Source: Moraxella bovis (GTDB lineage Bacteria > Pseudomonadota > Gammaproteobacteria > Pseudomonadales > Moraxellaceae). From it: a stretch of 26,945 nt of DNA. Positions 16,133 through 25,019 of the stretch are shown piece by piece (the first letter of the stretch is position 1; every line of letters starts with the position of its first letter). Both the position numbers and the translations under genes were made by a program. Location: assembly GCF_002014975.1 (NCBI RefSeq), contig NZ_MUXV01000040.1, positions 1 to 26,945 of the forward strand, read 5' to 3'. A model generated the notes under the pieces. The model did no database searches, was not told where the DNA came from, and saw only the letters and a program-made list of their open reading frames with translations.

Positions 16133-17713
16133 ATGACCGCCATAACCACCAATACCCACTTACCAAATACGCCCACCACGCAGGGTGAACGCCTAAAACA
16201 GCTTAGAAAATCCTTAGGATTATCCGCCCAAGCCCTAGCCGATAAGCTAAACGCCCACGGTGCGTCCGTCAGTCGTGGAGCGATTGCCAATTGGGAATGC
16301 GACAAAAATGGTATCACAAGTAGCAAGCTCCCCATAGTCGCCCAAGTGCTAGGCACGACCGAAAATTATCTTTTGACAGGTAATGTGTCGACGAATCCAA
16401 CCGTCAATAATGCCAGTCAAGAGATTGATTTACAAGATAATCTATCAAATTTACACAACCATTCTTATAAGGTAGCCCCCATGAAAGCCCTAAAAAAATC
16501 TGCCAAACTTTCTAACGTCTGCTATGACATTCGTGGCGAACTTTTGCAAACCGCCAACCGCATGGAAGCCGAAGGTCAGCGTATTATTAAGCTTAATATT
16601 GGCAATCCTGAACCGTTTGGACTGTTGCCCCCTGATGAGATTGTGCAAGACGTGGCGATGAACTTGCAAAATGCGTCTGGATACTCCGATTCTAAGGGGA
16701 TTTTTTCGGCTCGTAAGGCGATTTTGCAATATTATCAAGCCAAAGGACTGCTGTCAGCGACCGATGTCAACGATGTGTATATCGGCAATGGCGTGTCGGA
16801 ACTTATCGTCATGACCTTGCAATGTCTGCTTGATGACGGCGATGAAGTGCTTATTCCCATGCCTGACTATCCGCTGTGGACAGCGTCCGCCAACCTAGCA
16901 GGGGGCAGGGCGGTTCATTATCGCTGTGTGGAAGAAGACAACTGGCATCCTGATTTGGCGGATATTGAGAGTAAAATCACCGACAAAACCAAAGCCATTG
17001 TCATCATCAATCCCAACAACCCCACAGGGGCGTTGTATAGCAAGGAAATCTTAGAGCAGATTGCTGATTTGGCGGTAAAATACGGCTTGGTTATCATGGC
17101 GGACGAGATTTATGACCGTATTTTGTATGATAATGCTGTGCATACGCCCATGTGTACGATTACCGATAAGACGCTGGTTTTGACCTTTAATGGCTTGTCA
17201 AAATCGCACCGCATTGCAGGCTATCGCTCAGGCTGGATCATGTTGTCGGGCAAAAAAGACCATGCTGGCGACTTTATAGAAGGCTTGACCATGCTCGCCA
17301 GTATGCGACTGTGTGCCAACGTGCCTGCTCAGTACGCCATACAGACGGCAATGGGTGGTTATCAGTCCATGCAGGAGCTGACCGCACCGACAGGACGACT
17401 GTACAAACAGCGTGAGATGGCGTTCTCTCGCCTAAATGCTATTAAGGGCATTAGCTGCACCAAACCGCAAGGGGCGTTTTATTGCTTTGCTAAGATTGAT
17501 AGAGAGGTTTATCCCATTGAAAATGATATGAATTTTATGATGGATTTGCTTATCCAAGAAAAGGTGCTGATGGTGCAAGGCACGGGCTTTAATTGGGATA
17601 AGCCCGACCATTTTAGGGTCGTATTTTTGCCCAATTTGATAGATTTGGAAGATGCGATGGATAGATTGGATAGATTTTTTGCCAATAAGCGTAAGGAGTT
17701 TGGCACGGAATAG
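16133..17713 (+). CDS. XRE helix-turn-helix / alanine aminotransferase-type fusion protein (AlaA-like)
   Basis: 526 residues. Residues about 16-84 are an XRE/Cro-type HTH (GERLKQLRKSLGLSAQALAD ... GAIANWE). Residues 85-116 are a polar linker. From 117 on it is a fold-type I PLP aminotransferase of canonical AlaA length (about 410): NIGNPEPFGL, NPNNPTGA (N296), ADEIYDRILYD (D324, Y327) and GLSKSHRIAGYR with the PLP lysine K357. The enzyme part should interconvert pyruvate/glutamate with alanine/2-oxoglutarate. An ATG at 16481 (M117, after a TAAGG site 8 nt upstream) could yield the enzyme without HTH. Similar fusions are, as I recall, found in Moraxellaceae. A terminator follows. Confidence 0.88.
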   Translation: MTAITTNTHLPNTPTTQGERLKQLRKSLGLSAQALADKLNAHGASVSRGAIANWECDKNGITSSKLPIVAQVLGTTENYLLTGNVSTNPTVNNASQEIDLQDNLSNLHNHSYKVAPMKALKKSAKLSNVCYDIRGELLQTANRMEAEGQRIIKLNIGNPEPFGLLPPDEIVQDVAMNLQNASGYSDSKGIFSARKAILQYYQAKGLLSATDVNDVYIGNGVSELIVMTLQCLLDDGDEVLIPMPDYPLWTASANLAGGRAVHYRCVEEDNWHPDLADIESKITDKTKAIVIINPNNPTGALYSKEILEQIADLAVKYGLVIMADEIYDRILYDNAVHTPMCTITDKTLVLTFNGLSKSHRIAGYRSGWIMLSGKKDHAGDFIEGLTMLASMRLCANVPAQYAIQTAMGGYQSMQELTAPTGRLYKQREMAFSRLNAIKGISCTKPQGAFYCFAKIDREVYPIENDMNFMMDLLIQEKVLMVQGTGFNWDKPDHFRVVFLPNLIDLEDAMDRLDRFFANKRKEFGTE

Positions 17714-17733
17714 GGTAGGGTATTTGCAAAAAC

Positions 17734-17761
17734 AAAGGACGATTGATGTCGCCCTTTTTTT
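17734..17761 (+). terminator. Terminator after the aminotransferase gene
   Basis: A 9-bp stem with one A-C mismatch (AAAGGACGA / TCGCCCTTT) and a 6-nt loop, ending in seven or more T on the plus strand. It lies between two convergent genes; an imperfect outer pair (TTGCAAAAACA / TGTTTTTTTGCAA) may help stop transcription from both sides. Confidence 0.6.
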
Positions 17762-17781
17762 GATGTGTTTTTTTGCAAGTT

Positions 17782-19053
17782 TTAACCAATAATCCCAAAA
17801 AACTGCAATAAAAACAATCCTGCAAATCCCGCCAAAAAAGCAATGCCAAGCAGGGCATAAATATTCATTTTTGGGGTGAGTAGGTTTTCAGATTTTGCTA
17901 ACGAGTAGTTAAGGTAGGCAAAAATCGGAGCGGAGACAAAGGAGCTAATCATCGCAAATTTAAGTAGGCTTGCCATTTGTCCTGCAAACACATTAATCAA
18001 GATAAATCCACCAATGACCATAGCGGTCGTCCAACGCATGACGTATTTTTCGGTAAGCTTGGTCGTACCTGTTTTGATGAGCGACAGACTCTCGGCATTG
18101 GTACGCCCATAGCCGTCTGCACTCGTGATGACCGTGCCAAACATGCACAAAAAAGCGATGAATGCCACGAGAATTTTTGACCAACTACCGATTGTTTCTG
18201 TATACATTTGTACAAGCTGACCGATGTAAGCACCGCCTTTGGTGGCAATCTCTTCGCCTGTGCCGTATTGCACAAACACGCCAAGCGTCAAGAAAAATAA
18301 TGCCAAAATCGCCGATGTAAAATAGCCCACGTTAAAATCTACCACGCCTTGAAACTGGCTTGTGCGGTCGGTGCGGATTTTTTTGGCAGTCCACACAGAT
18401 GTAATGACCGAAAATTCAAGTGGAGCAGGCATCCAACCCATAAGAGCGATGATAAAGCCCAAAGACGCCAAGTTCCAAGGCGACATCGACACAAAATCAG
18501 GAGCGACTTCTTTTGGCGACATACCTGCGATGATGACCGCCAAAATGGTGGCAACCGTCAATGCCAGAATAATCCACTTTGAGATATTGTCCAAAACCTT
18601 ATAATGCCCTGCAATGAGTAGCCCCCATGAGACGGTCATTACAATGATGGACAGGATAAGTGGATTTAGCTCAAAAGGCAAAATAAAGCCCAAAATGGTC
18701 GCACAGAGCAGGGCGACTGCCCCTGTGGTAATCACGCCTGAGACGACAGATAAGCCAAAAAACGCCCAAAGGTAGGCTTTGGATTTTTTGGCGTAACCCG
18801 CCACGAGACTGTCGCCTGTTTTGTAGGCGTATTCTGTGCCAAAGCGGTAAAAAGGGTACTTAAAAAAGTTGGCAAGCACGATCATAATGGCAAGTTGCCA
18901 ACCGTACAACGCCCCAGCTTGGGTGGATGATACAAGGTGCGAACCGCCAATGGCGGCAGATGCCATTAAAATGCCAGGCCCGAAGGCTTTCCAAGTGAGT
19001 TTTTGTGTTTGTGCATTGGTTTGTGGCGATATGCTTTGTTCGGCTGTTGTCAT
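17782..19053 (-). CDS. NRAMP-family-like membrane transporter lacking the canonical metal-binding motifs
   Basis: 423 residues, eleven or so hydrophobic helices, NRAMP fold. The first helix reads FGPGILMASAAIGGSHLVSS: the family's DPGN metal-binding turn is replaced by IGGSH. The helix-6 region GWMPAPLEFSV keeps MP but not the MPH motif. Such divergent members are usually annotated as Nramp family divalent metal transporters, but the missing ligands argue against ordinary Mn/Fe uptake. I chose the ATG at 19053, after GAGA at 6-nt spacing; a TTG at 19065 is the alternative. It is divergent from the accB/accC/pxp operon, which holds a second NRAMP-like gene, suggesting a related substrate. Confidence 0.85.
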   Translation of the reverse strand: MTTAEQSISPQTNAQTQKLTWKAFGPGILMASAAIGGSHLVSSTQAGALYGWQLAIMIVLANFFKYPFYRFGTEYAYKTGDSLVAGYAKKSKAYLWAFFGLSVVSGVITTGAVALLCATILGFILPFELNPLILSIIVMTVSWGLLIAGHYKVLDNISKWIILALTVATILAVIIAGMSPKEVAPDFVSMSPWNLASLGFIIALMGWMPAPLEFSVITSVWTAKKIRTDRTSQFQGVVDFNVGYFTSAILALFFLTLGVFVQYGTGEEIATKGGAYIGQLVQMYTETIGSWSKILVAFIAFLCMFGTVITSADGYGRTNAESLSLIKTGTTKLTEKYVMRWTTAMVIGGFILINVFAGQMASLLKFAMISSFVSAPIFAYLNYSLAKSENLLTPKMNIYALLGIAFLAGFAGLFLLQFFGIIG

Positions 19054-19401
19054 GTTTATTCTCAAATAAAAAATCTATAAATCAACAGAGATGAAAAATA
19101 TGGGTAAATAAGATAACATGCTTTTTTTAAAATAAAAAGTGAAGGATTTTTAAGATAGGTTGAATAATAATGATGGCGTTTGAGAACTTTCTTCCAATAA
19201 AATTTTTCCCAATATGGTTGGATCAATGCAATAGAATGAAAAAATTTTGCACATCTATCACAAATCAAAAATTTCAAATAAACATCAAGTAAAATCAGAT
19301 ACTTGTATTCAAAACATATGTAGAATCTGTCAAAATGTCTAGACAAATTTGCAAAATTTTTTTATAATCGCAGTCCCACCCACACATTTTTAGGGATAAT
19401 A
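19054..19401. other. Divergent promoter region between the NRAMP-like gene and the accB-pxp operon
   Basis: 348 bp, AT-rich, with no acceptable gene; a minus-strand ORF at 19062-19346 is low-complexity. The right end holds a good plus-strand promoter and a palindrome. The left end must hold the promoter of the minus-strand transporter, which I could not pin down. Confidence 0.5.
19336..19368 (+). promoter_or_regulatory. Promoter of the accB-accC-pxpBCA operon with a palindromic operator over the -35
   Basis: TAGACA (19340-19345), a 17-bp spacer and a perfect TATAAT (19363-19368) lie 33 bp before accB. The perfect 10-bp palindrome TGTCTAGACA (19336-19345) covers the -35 box. Such T-G-T...A-C-A sites are typical of GntR-family (FadR subfamily) regulators, so repression by one is plausible. 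No such regulator is encoded in this window. Confidence 0.65.
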
Positions 19402-19854
19402 ATGAACATCGATTTTGACAACTTAGCTCGCCTTATCAAGCTGACCGAGACCGCTCAAATTCACTCGCTAGAAATTCAAGACGGCACTCAAACCATCAAA
19501 CTGACCAAATACCCATCCGATACACCAGTTGCCCCCATTGGACAAACCGCTCCTGTGCCAACAGTTAGCACAGCCCCCACCAGAGCCACCCAAACCCCCA
19601 ACAATCCAAGTGCTAAGCACACCATCACATCGCCCATGCTGGGGACGTTTTATCGCAAATCCGCCCCAGATAGCCCGAATTTTGTGGAAGCAGGCGACAC
19701 CATCAAAGCAGGCGACACCTTGTGTATTGTAGAAGTGATGAAAATCATGCACGAGGTCAAGGCGGACAGCGATGGTGTGGTGGCTGAGATTTTGGTGGAA
19801 GAAGGCGACATGGTGGAATATGATGCACCATTATTTGTCATCAATAATAAATAG
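19402..19854 (+). CDS. accB: Biotin carboxyl carrier protein (AccB-like) of the pxp locus
   Basis: 150 residues. Carries covalently bound biotin between a biotin carboxylase and a carboxyltransferase. A short N-terminal domain (LARLIKLTETAQIHSLEIQD) and a Pro/Thr/Ala-rich linker (41-70) lead to the biotinyl domain, with the thumb (GTFYRKSAPDSPNFVEAG) found in AccB-type carriers and the biotin-acceptor lysine K114 in EVMKIM. Length and layout match E. coli AccB (156). The ribosome-binding site AGGGAT is good. It is the first gene of the operon and 16 bp ahead of accC. Whether it serves acetyl-CoA carboxylase or the local PxpB/PxpC proteins is undecided; context favours the latter. Confidence 0.88.
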   Translation: MNIDFDNLARLIKLTETAQIHSLEIQDGTQTIKLTKYPSDTPVAPIGQTAPVPTVSTAPTRATQTPNNPSAKHTITSPMLGTFYRKSAPDSPNFVEAGDTIKAGDTLCIVEVMKIMHEVKADSDGVVAEILVEEGDMVEYDAPLFVINNK

Positions 19855-19870
19855 ACAATAAGGACAGTCC

Positions 19871-21253
19871 ATGAACCCAACCCCCTTTAAAAAAATTCTC
19901 ATTGCCAACCGTGGTGAGATTGCCCTAAGAATTATCCGTGCTTGCCGTGAGCTTGGTATCAAATCGGTGCTTGTACATTCTACCGCCGACAAGGACAGCT
20001 TGCCCGCTCGTCTTGCCGATGAGACGGTGTGCATTGGCAGTCATCTGCCCAAAGACAGCTATCTCAATCAGCGTGCCATCGTATCGGCAGCCGAGCTGAT
20101 GGAAGTGGACGCCATTCACCCTGGTTATGGATTTTTGAGTGAAAACGCCGATTTTGCCGAATTTGTTAGCGAGCAGGGGTTTGTATTTATTGGCCCTACC
20201 GCCCAAAATATCCGCATGATGGGCGACAAAGTTGCCGCCAAAAACACCATGATAGCATCAGGCGTACCGTGCGTGCCAGGCTCTGATGGGGCGTTGCCCG
20301 ATGATGACAAACAAATCATCAAAATCGCCCAAGATGTGGGACTGCCTGTCATCATCAAAGCCACTGGCGGTGGCGGTGGTCGTGGTATGAGAGTTGTTGA
20401 GAGTATGGACGAGCTGTTGTCTGCGGTTGCCATGACCAAAAAAGAAGCAATGAGTGCCTTTGGCAATCCTGTGGTCTATATGGAGCGATACCTAAAAAAC
20501 CCACGCCACATTGAAATTCAAGTCATCTCAGACACTCATGGCAATGCCATTCATCTGGGCGAGCGAGACTGCTCCATGCAACGCCGTCATCAAAAAGTCA
20601 TCGAAGAAGCCCCTGCTCCCTTTATCAGCGATGATAAGCGTGCCAAAATCGGTCAAGCGTGTGTTAAGGCGTGCCTTGATATGGGCTATCGTGGGGTGGG
20701 AACGTTTGAATTTTTGTATGAAAATGGGGAATTTTTCTTTATTGAGATGAATACCCGCATTCAGGTAGAACATCCTGTTACCGAGCTTGTAACAGGCGTA
20801 AACCTTATCGCCGAACAAATCCGAGTGGCAGAAGGCTATCCCTTGCAATTTACCCAAGACGACATGCAGCTGACAGGACACGCCTTTGAATGCCGTATCA
20901 ATGCCGAACATCCGTTCACACTCATGCCATCGGCAGGGACGGTAAGCTACTGCCATCTGCCTGCAGGCTATGGCACACGAGTGGATAGCCATCTTTATAC
21001 GGGCTACAAAATCCCCGCCTATTATGACAGCTTGATTGGCAAGCTATGTATCCACGCACCGACAAGAGAGCTTGCCATCGCCAAGATGAAATCTGCCCTA
21101 ACCGAGCTTGACATTCAAGGCGTACAGACCAACAAAGCCCTACATCAAGCAATGTTTGATGATGACAGCTTTATAAAAGGTGGTGTGAGCATTCATTACC
21201 TCACCCATTGGCTTGACAATTATCAAAACAATCAGCCCAATCACAAAAACTAG
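19871..21253 (+). CDS. accC: Biotin carboxylase (AccC-like) of the pxp locus
   Basis: 460 residues (E. coli AccC has 449). ATP-dependent carboxylation of the biotin on the carrier protein with bicarbonate. N-terminal biotin-carboxylase domain [38 protein letters not shown]-grasp glycine loop [14 protein letters not shown], and the catalytic block [14 protein letters not shown] with the conserved Glu, Asn, Arg and Glu residues. C-terminal biotin-carboxylase domain with EHP and [20 protein letters not shown] precedes the ATG. The gene is intact and 17 bp from pxpB. Extra accBC copies next to pxp genes are common in bacteria, so this need not be the housekeeping copy. Confidence 0.92.
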   Translation: MNPTPFKKILIANRGEIALRIIRACRELGIKSVLVHSTADKDSLPARLADETVCIGSHLPKDSYLNQRAIVSAAELMEVDAIHPGYGFLSENADFAEFVSEQGFVFIGPTAQNIRMMGDKVAAKNTMIASGVPCVPGSDGALPDDDKQIIKIAQDVGLPVIIKATGGGGGRGMRVVESMDELLSAVAMTKKEAMSAFGNPVVYMERYLKNPRHIEIQVISDTHGNAIHLGERDCSMQRRHQKVIEEAPAPFISDDKRAKIGQACVKACLDMGYRGVGTFEFLYENGEFFFIEMNTRIQVEHPVTELVTGVNLIAEQIRVAEGYPLQFTQDDMQLTGHAFECRINAEHPFTLMPSAGTVSYCHLPAGYGTRVDSHLYTGYKIPAYYDSLIGKLCIHAPTRELAIAKMKSALTELDIQGVQTNKALHQAMFDDDSFIKGGVSIHYLTHWLDNYQNNQPNHKN

Positions 21254-21270
21254 ATAAATTTAGGCAACTT

Positions 21271-21963
21271 ATGGACACAAACACCCAATGGATAAGCTCA
21301 TCAGAAAGCACCTTTGTACTATTTTTGGGTGGGCAAATCAGCCTTGACAAACAAAAACTGTGCTGGGCATTGTCTCGCCATCTTGACACTTGCGCCGATT
21401 TGCCTGTAAGTGAGACGGTGGTCGGCATGAATGCCTTGACGATGTATTTGGATAAAGATGTACTTTATCAAAATCCAAGTAATCTTGCCATTTATCAAAA
21501 ACTACTAAATGAAATTACCCATGACTTTGTTGGCTCATCGGGCAGTTTTGATGGCATAGATGGCAAGCACGTGGACATTCCTGTCATTTATGGCGGAGAA
21601 TATGGGGTGGATTTGGCGGACAGTGCAAAAATGCTGGGCATGAGCATTGATGAGCTTGTGGCACGTCATACCGCACCGCTTTATACCGTGTATTTTATTG
21701 GCTTTCAGGCGGGTTTTCCCTATCTTGGGGGGCTGCCTGATGAGCTACACCTGCCACGCCACGCCAAACCTCGCACCAAAGTCCCACAAGGCTCAGTGGG
21801 TATTGGTGGGGCTCAGACGGGCATTTATCCTTTTGAATCGCCTGGGGGCTGGCAACTTTTGGGGCGGACGAACTTGCCACTTTTTGACAAAACACACAAC
21901 TCCCCAACGCTACTGCAAGCTGGCGATACCTTGCGTTTTGTGGCAACGGACATTTTGGCATAA
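21271..21963 (+). CDS. pxpB: 5-oxoprolinase subunit PxpB (KipI family)
   Basis: Part of the ATP-dependent 5-oxoprolinase PxpABC, which opens 5-oxoproline (pyroglutamate) to glutamate. 230 residues, family length. Signature blocks: YFIGFQAGFPYLGGLPDEL, PRTKVPQGSVGIGGAQTGIY and SPGGWQLLGRT. PxpB and PxpC correspond to the two halves of the carboxyltransferase-type region of urea carboxylase/allophanate hydrolase relatives. The start has AGG 6 nt upstream. It is 9 bp from pxpC, within the accB-accC-pxpB-pxpC-pxpA operon. Confidence 0.92.
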   Translation: MDTNTQWISSSESTFVLFLGGQISLDKQKLCWALSRHLDTCADLPVSETVVGMNALTMYLDKDVLYQNPSNLAIYQKLLNEITHDFVGSSGSFDGIDGKHVDIPVIYGGEYGVDLADSAKMLGMSIDELVARHTAPLYTVYFIGFQAGFPYLGGLPDELHLPRHAKPRTKVPQGSVGIGGAQTGIYPFESPGGWQLLGRTNLPLFDKTHNSPTLLQAGDTLRFVATDILA

Positions 21964-21972
21964 GGATAATTC

Positions 21973-22899
21973 ATGTTAACAATCAATACATTATCCGCCC
22001 TTGCCAGCATTCAAGATTTAGGACGCACAGGCTATCTGGGGCTTGGCATTGGACGATGTGGGGCGATGGACGGCTTGTCCTTACAACTTGGCAATGCCTT
22101 ACTTGGCAATGATACTCACTTGCCTGCCCTTGAAATCACGCTTGGCGGACTGACCGCTACATTTACCAAAGACACCACGTTTTGTCTGACGGGAGCAATT
22201 TTTGATGGCACACTTGATGACAGGCGTGTCATCGCAGGCTATCGTTATTTTGCCAAGCAGGGGCAAGTTTTGACCCTAAAACGCATGACAGATGGTATGC
22301 ACGGCTATCTGTGTGTGCAAGGCGGATTTGATGTGGCACACGAGCTAGGCTCGGCAAGCACCGACATCAAGATACGCCTTGGCGGACTTGGTCGCTATGT
22401 GATGGCAGGCGATGGCTTGCCTTATCATACAGGGCGTGAGATGAAATCGATGGGCGTGGCAAATTTGTACCAATTTGGCAAATTGACCAACATTCACGTC
22501 ATTAAAAGTAGCGAATATGACAAGATTGTCCAAGGGCGTGATGAATTTGGCGAACAAATATATACATTATCACCAAACAGCAACCGCATGGGCTATCGGC
22601 TAGATGGTACGCCATTAACCTTTGACAAAATCGAGATGAATTCGCACGGCGTGGACTTTGGCATGATACAAGTACCGCCCGATGGCAAGCCCATTGTCCT
22701 GATGGCAGATGCTCAGACCACAGGCGGTTATCCCAAGATTGGGGCGGTCATTGGGGCGGATTTGGGCAGATTGGCTCAGGTGCGGTTTGGTAATCAAATT
22801 CGCTTTATCTATGTGGACGCAGACACCGCCCTACAAAAGATGGCAACGTATCACACCCATCTACATCAAGTGGCAAGCATGGCAAAACGCTTTAGATAG
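21973..22899 (+). CDS. pxpC: 5-oxoprolinase subunit PxpC (KipA / biotin-dependent carboxyltransferase family)
   Basis: 308 residues, partner of PxpB. Family features: SIQDLGRTGYLGLGIGRCGA and MDGLSLQLGNALLGND near the start, LEITLGG, GYLCVQGGFDV in the middle, SNRMGYRLDG, and PIVLMADAQTTGGYPKIG with GADLGRLAQ near the end. All are typical of the KipA/urea-carboxylase-like fold. AAGGA precedes the ATG. The next gene, pxpA, starts 8 bp after its stop. Confidence 0.92.
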   Translation: MLTINTLSALASIQDLGRTGYLGLGIGRCGAMDGLSLQLGNALLGNDTHLPALEITLGGLTATFTKDTTFCLTGAIFDGTLDDRRVIAGYRYFAKQGQVLTLKRMTDGMHGYLCVQGGFDVAHELGSASTDIKIRLGGLGRYVMAGDGLPYHTGREMKSMGVANLYQFGKLTNIHVIKSSEYDKIVQGRDEFGEQIYTLSPNSNRMGYRLDGTPLTFDKIEMNSHGVDFGMIQVPPDGKPIVLMADAQTTGGYPKIGAVIGADLGRLAQVRFGNQIRFIYVDADTALQKMATYHTHLHQVASMAKRFR

Positions 22900-22907
22900 G
22901 AGAGCAT

Positions 22908-23669
22908 ATGACAACGATTGATTTGAATGCGGACGTGGCAGAAGGATTTGAATTTGATGAAGCACTCATGCACATCATCAGCTCAGCAAACATCTGTGCA
23001 GGGCTACACGCAGGTGGGGCGGTGTGCATGGCACAAACGCTTGCCTTTGCCCGTGATAATGGCGTAAGCATTGGCATGCACCCAAGCTATGACGACCGTA
23101 CCAACTTTGGGCGTACCAATCACAATCTATCTGCCGATGACGTGCGTTCTTTGTTGTTTTATCAGTTGGGGGCGACTGTGGCGGTCTGCCAAAATATGGG
23201 GCTTACCCCAAGCTACGTCAAGCCACATGGGGCATTGTACAACCAAGCCAGCACCGACCCCACCCTTGCCAAGACCATCGCCCAAGCGGTGTATGACTTT
23301 GACCCCAGCCTTGCACTCATGGGCTTGTCTGGCAGTCAGCTTATTCATGCAGGCAAACAGGCAGGCTTAAAGGTCATCTGTGAAGCCTTTGCCGATAGGC
23401 GTTATAATGCCGATGGTACGTTGGTTTCACGCACCTTGCCCAACGCTTTGATAGAAGACGACAACGAAGCCATCAATCAAGTGGTGCGTATGGTGCAAGA
23501 CGGACAAGTGGTGGCGGTGGACGGTTTGGTCATCAATGTGCAAGTGGATAGCATTTGTTTGCATGGCGATGGCAAGCACGCCCTAGATTTTGCCCAAAAA
23601 ATCAAACAAACCTTACTTGAAAAAGGCATTGGCATTGCACCCAAATACAACCCAAAACCTAGCATTTAA
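22908..23669 (+). CDS. pxpA: 5-oxoprolinase subunit PxpA (LamB/YcsF family)
   Basis: 253 residues, the catalytic LamB/YcsF-type subunit of 5-oxoprolinase. Recognisable blocks: IDLNADVAEGF at the N-terminus, SANICAGLHAGG, GMHPSYDDRTNFGR, VKPHGALYN, EAFADRRYNADGTLVSR, and ICLHGDGKHALDFA near the C-terminus, with His/Asp residues expected for metal-dependent catalysis. A strong AGGAG site precedes the ATG. It is the last gene before a palindromic terminator-like element. Confidence 0.93.
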   Translation: MTTIDLNADVAEGFEFDEALMHIISSANICAGLHAGGAVCMAQTLAFARDNGVSIGMHPSYDDRTNFGRTNHNLSADDVRSLLFYQLGATVAVCQNMGLTPSYVKPHGALYNQASTDPTLAKTIAQAVYDFDPSLALMGLSGSQLIHAGKQAGLKVICEAFADRRYNADGTLVSRTLPNALIEDDNEAINQVVRMVQDGQVVAVDGLVINVQVDSICLHGDGKHALDFAQKIKQTLLEKGIGIAPKYNPKPSI

Positions 23670-23673
23670 TGCG

Positions 23674-23708
23674 TTTTGTAAGGGCAAATGTAACTCGCCC
23701 CTACAAAA
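23674..23708 (+). terminator. Palindromic terminator-like element after pxpA
   Basis: 12-bp arms with one mismatch (TTTTGTAAGGGC / GCCCCTACAAAA) and an 11-nt loop, followed by a T-rich run. It can end or attenuate the accB-pxpA transcript. The sequence type also looks like a dispersed palindromic repeat, so it may occur elsewhere in the genome. Confidence 0.55.
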
Positions 23709-23733
23709 GTATTTTTTAAAATGTAGCGTTGGT

Positions 23734-23781
23734 GTAAATTGAAGTTAATTTACCATAATTGCCCAATCATCAATAATTTAC
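23734..23781. promoter_or_regulatory. Repeated GTAAATT half-sites upstream of the second NRAMP-like gene
   Basis: GTAAATT (23734-23740) and its inverse AATTTAC (23747-23753) form a perfect 7-bp-arm palindrome with a 6-bp centre; a third copy, AATTTAC, is at 23775-23781. It sits about 55-100 bp before the ATG and may be an operator. Low complexity makes chance possible. Confidence 0.3.
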
Positions 23782-23834
23782 AATTTTAAGTTGAGATTGA
23801 AGCAAAACATCATTAATTGGTAATAAGGACATTT

Positions 23835-25016
23835 ATGAAAAATTCTACCAAAAATTCTGCCATCTTAGGGGCGGCGTTCTTGATGGCAACATCGGCTGTT
23901 GGCCCAGGCTTTTTGACCCAAACCGCCACTTTTACCGAAAAACTAGGAGCAAGCTTTGGCTTTGTGATTTTGGTGTCCATCTTGATGGATATTGGCGTAC
24001 AAATAAACGTCTGGCGAGTGATCGCCGTCTCAAAAATGAAAGCTCAAGAGATTGCCAACCTTGTCATGCCTAGCATGGGCTATGTCTTGGCAGGGCTTAT
24101 CATCATGGGCGGACTTGCCTTTAATATTGGCAACATCGGCGGGGCAGGACTTGGCGTGCAGTCTATTTTTGGCATTGACCCCATCATTGGGGCGTTAGTG
24201 TCAGGTGTGATTGCCGTTGGGATTTTTTTAAGCAAAGAAGCTGGCTCATTGGTGGACAAATTCACCCAATTTATGGGCTTTGTGCTGATTGCTCTTATCA
24301 TCTATGTGGTATTCAACACCAATCCGCCCTTTGGCGAAGCGGTCGCTCGCACTGTTGTTCCCGAAAAAATTGATGCGATGGCGATTGTTACCTTGGTTGG
24401 TGGTACGGTTGGGGGTTATATTACCTTTTCGGGGGCTCACAGATTGCTGGATGCTGGCATTACTGGCAAAGAAAATCTGTCTGTCGTCTCAAAAAGCTCC
24501 ATTCAGGGCATTTTGGCAGCGTCCGTCATTCGGGTGTTCTTATTTTTGGCGTGCCTTGGCGTGGTTACCTCAGGCGTTGCCATGATGAAGGACAACCCTG
24601 CTCTTACGCCCTTTGTGCATGGGCTTGGCGACACAGGACGGATTATTTTTGGTATGGTGATTTGGGCAGCGTCCATCACATCGGTGATTGGCTGTGCTTA
24701 TACATCGGTATCATTTTTGACCAATTTTCACGCAGGTATCGCCAAAAACAGCCGTTATTTTATCATCGGTTTTATTGCCATCTCAACGCTTATTTTTGCA
24801 ACGATTGGCAGACCTGCCCAAGTGCTTGTGCTTGTGGGTACGCTAAACGGGCTTGTACTGCCGATTGCCCTTGTGGTTATTTTGCTTGCTGCCTATCGCA
24901 AAAACATCATTGGCGATTACAAGCACCCTGTCTGGATGGCAGGCTTTGGCTGGATTGTGGCGTTGGCAATGTCCATTCTTAGCGTGATGACAATTTATAA
25001 ATATTTGGCAGGATAA
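23835..25016 (+). CDS. NRAMP-family-like transporter of the pxp locus (YcsG-type)
   Basis: 393 residues with about eleven hydrophobic helices. The start of helix 1 reads ATSAVGPGFLTQTATFTEKL: GPGF is kept but the DPGN metal site is not. The helix-6 region (VGGYITFSGAHRLLDAG) has no MPH. Bacillus subtilis YcsG, encoded with ycsF (pxpA) and kipIA (pxpBC), is the same kind of protein. A role in importing 5-oxoproline or a related compound is inferred from context and not shown. The ATG at 23835 follows AAGGAC; a TTG at 23817 is less likely. The next gene starts 3 bp after its stop, so the two are coupled. Confidence 0.85.
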   Translation: MKNSTKNSAILGAAFLMATSAVGPGFLTQTATFTEKLGASFGFVILVSILMDIGVQINVWRVIAVSKMKAQEIANLVMPSMGYVLAGLIIMGGLAFNIGNIGGAGLGVQSIFGIDPIIGALVSGVIAVGIFLSKEAGSLVDKFTQFMGFVLIALIIYVVFNTNPPFGEAVARTVVPEKIDAMAIVTLVGGTVGGYITFSGAHRLLDAGITGKENLSVVSKSSIQGILAASVIRVFLFLACLGVVTSGVAMMKDNPALTPFVHGLGDTGRIIFGMVIWAASITSVIGCAYTSVSFLTNFHAGIAKNSRYFIIGFIAISTLIFATIGRPAQVLVLVGTLNGLVLPIALVVILLAAYRKNIIGDYKHPVWMAGFGWIVALAMSILSVMTIYKYLAG

Positions 25017-25019
25017 ATC

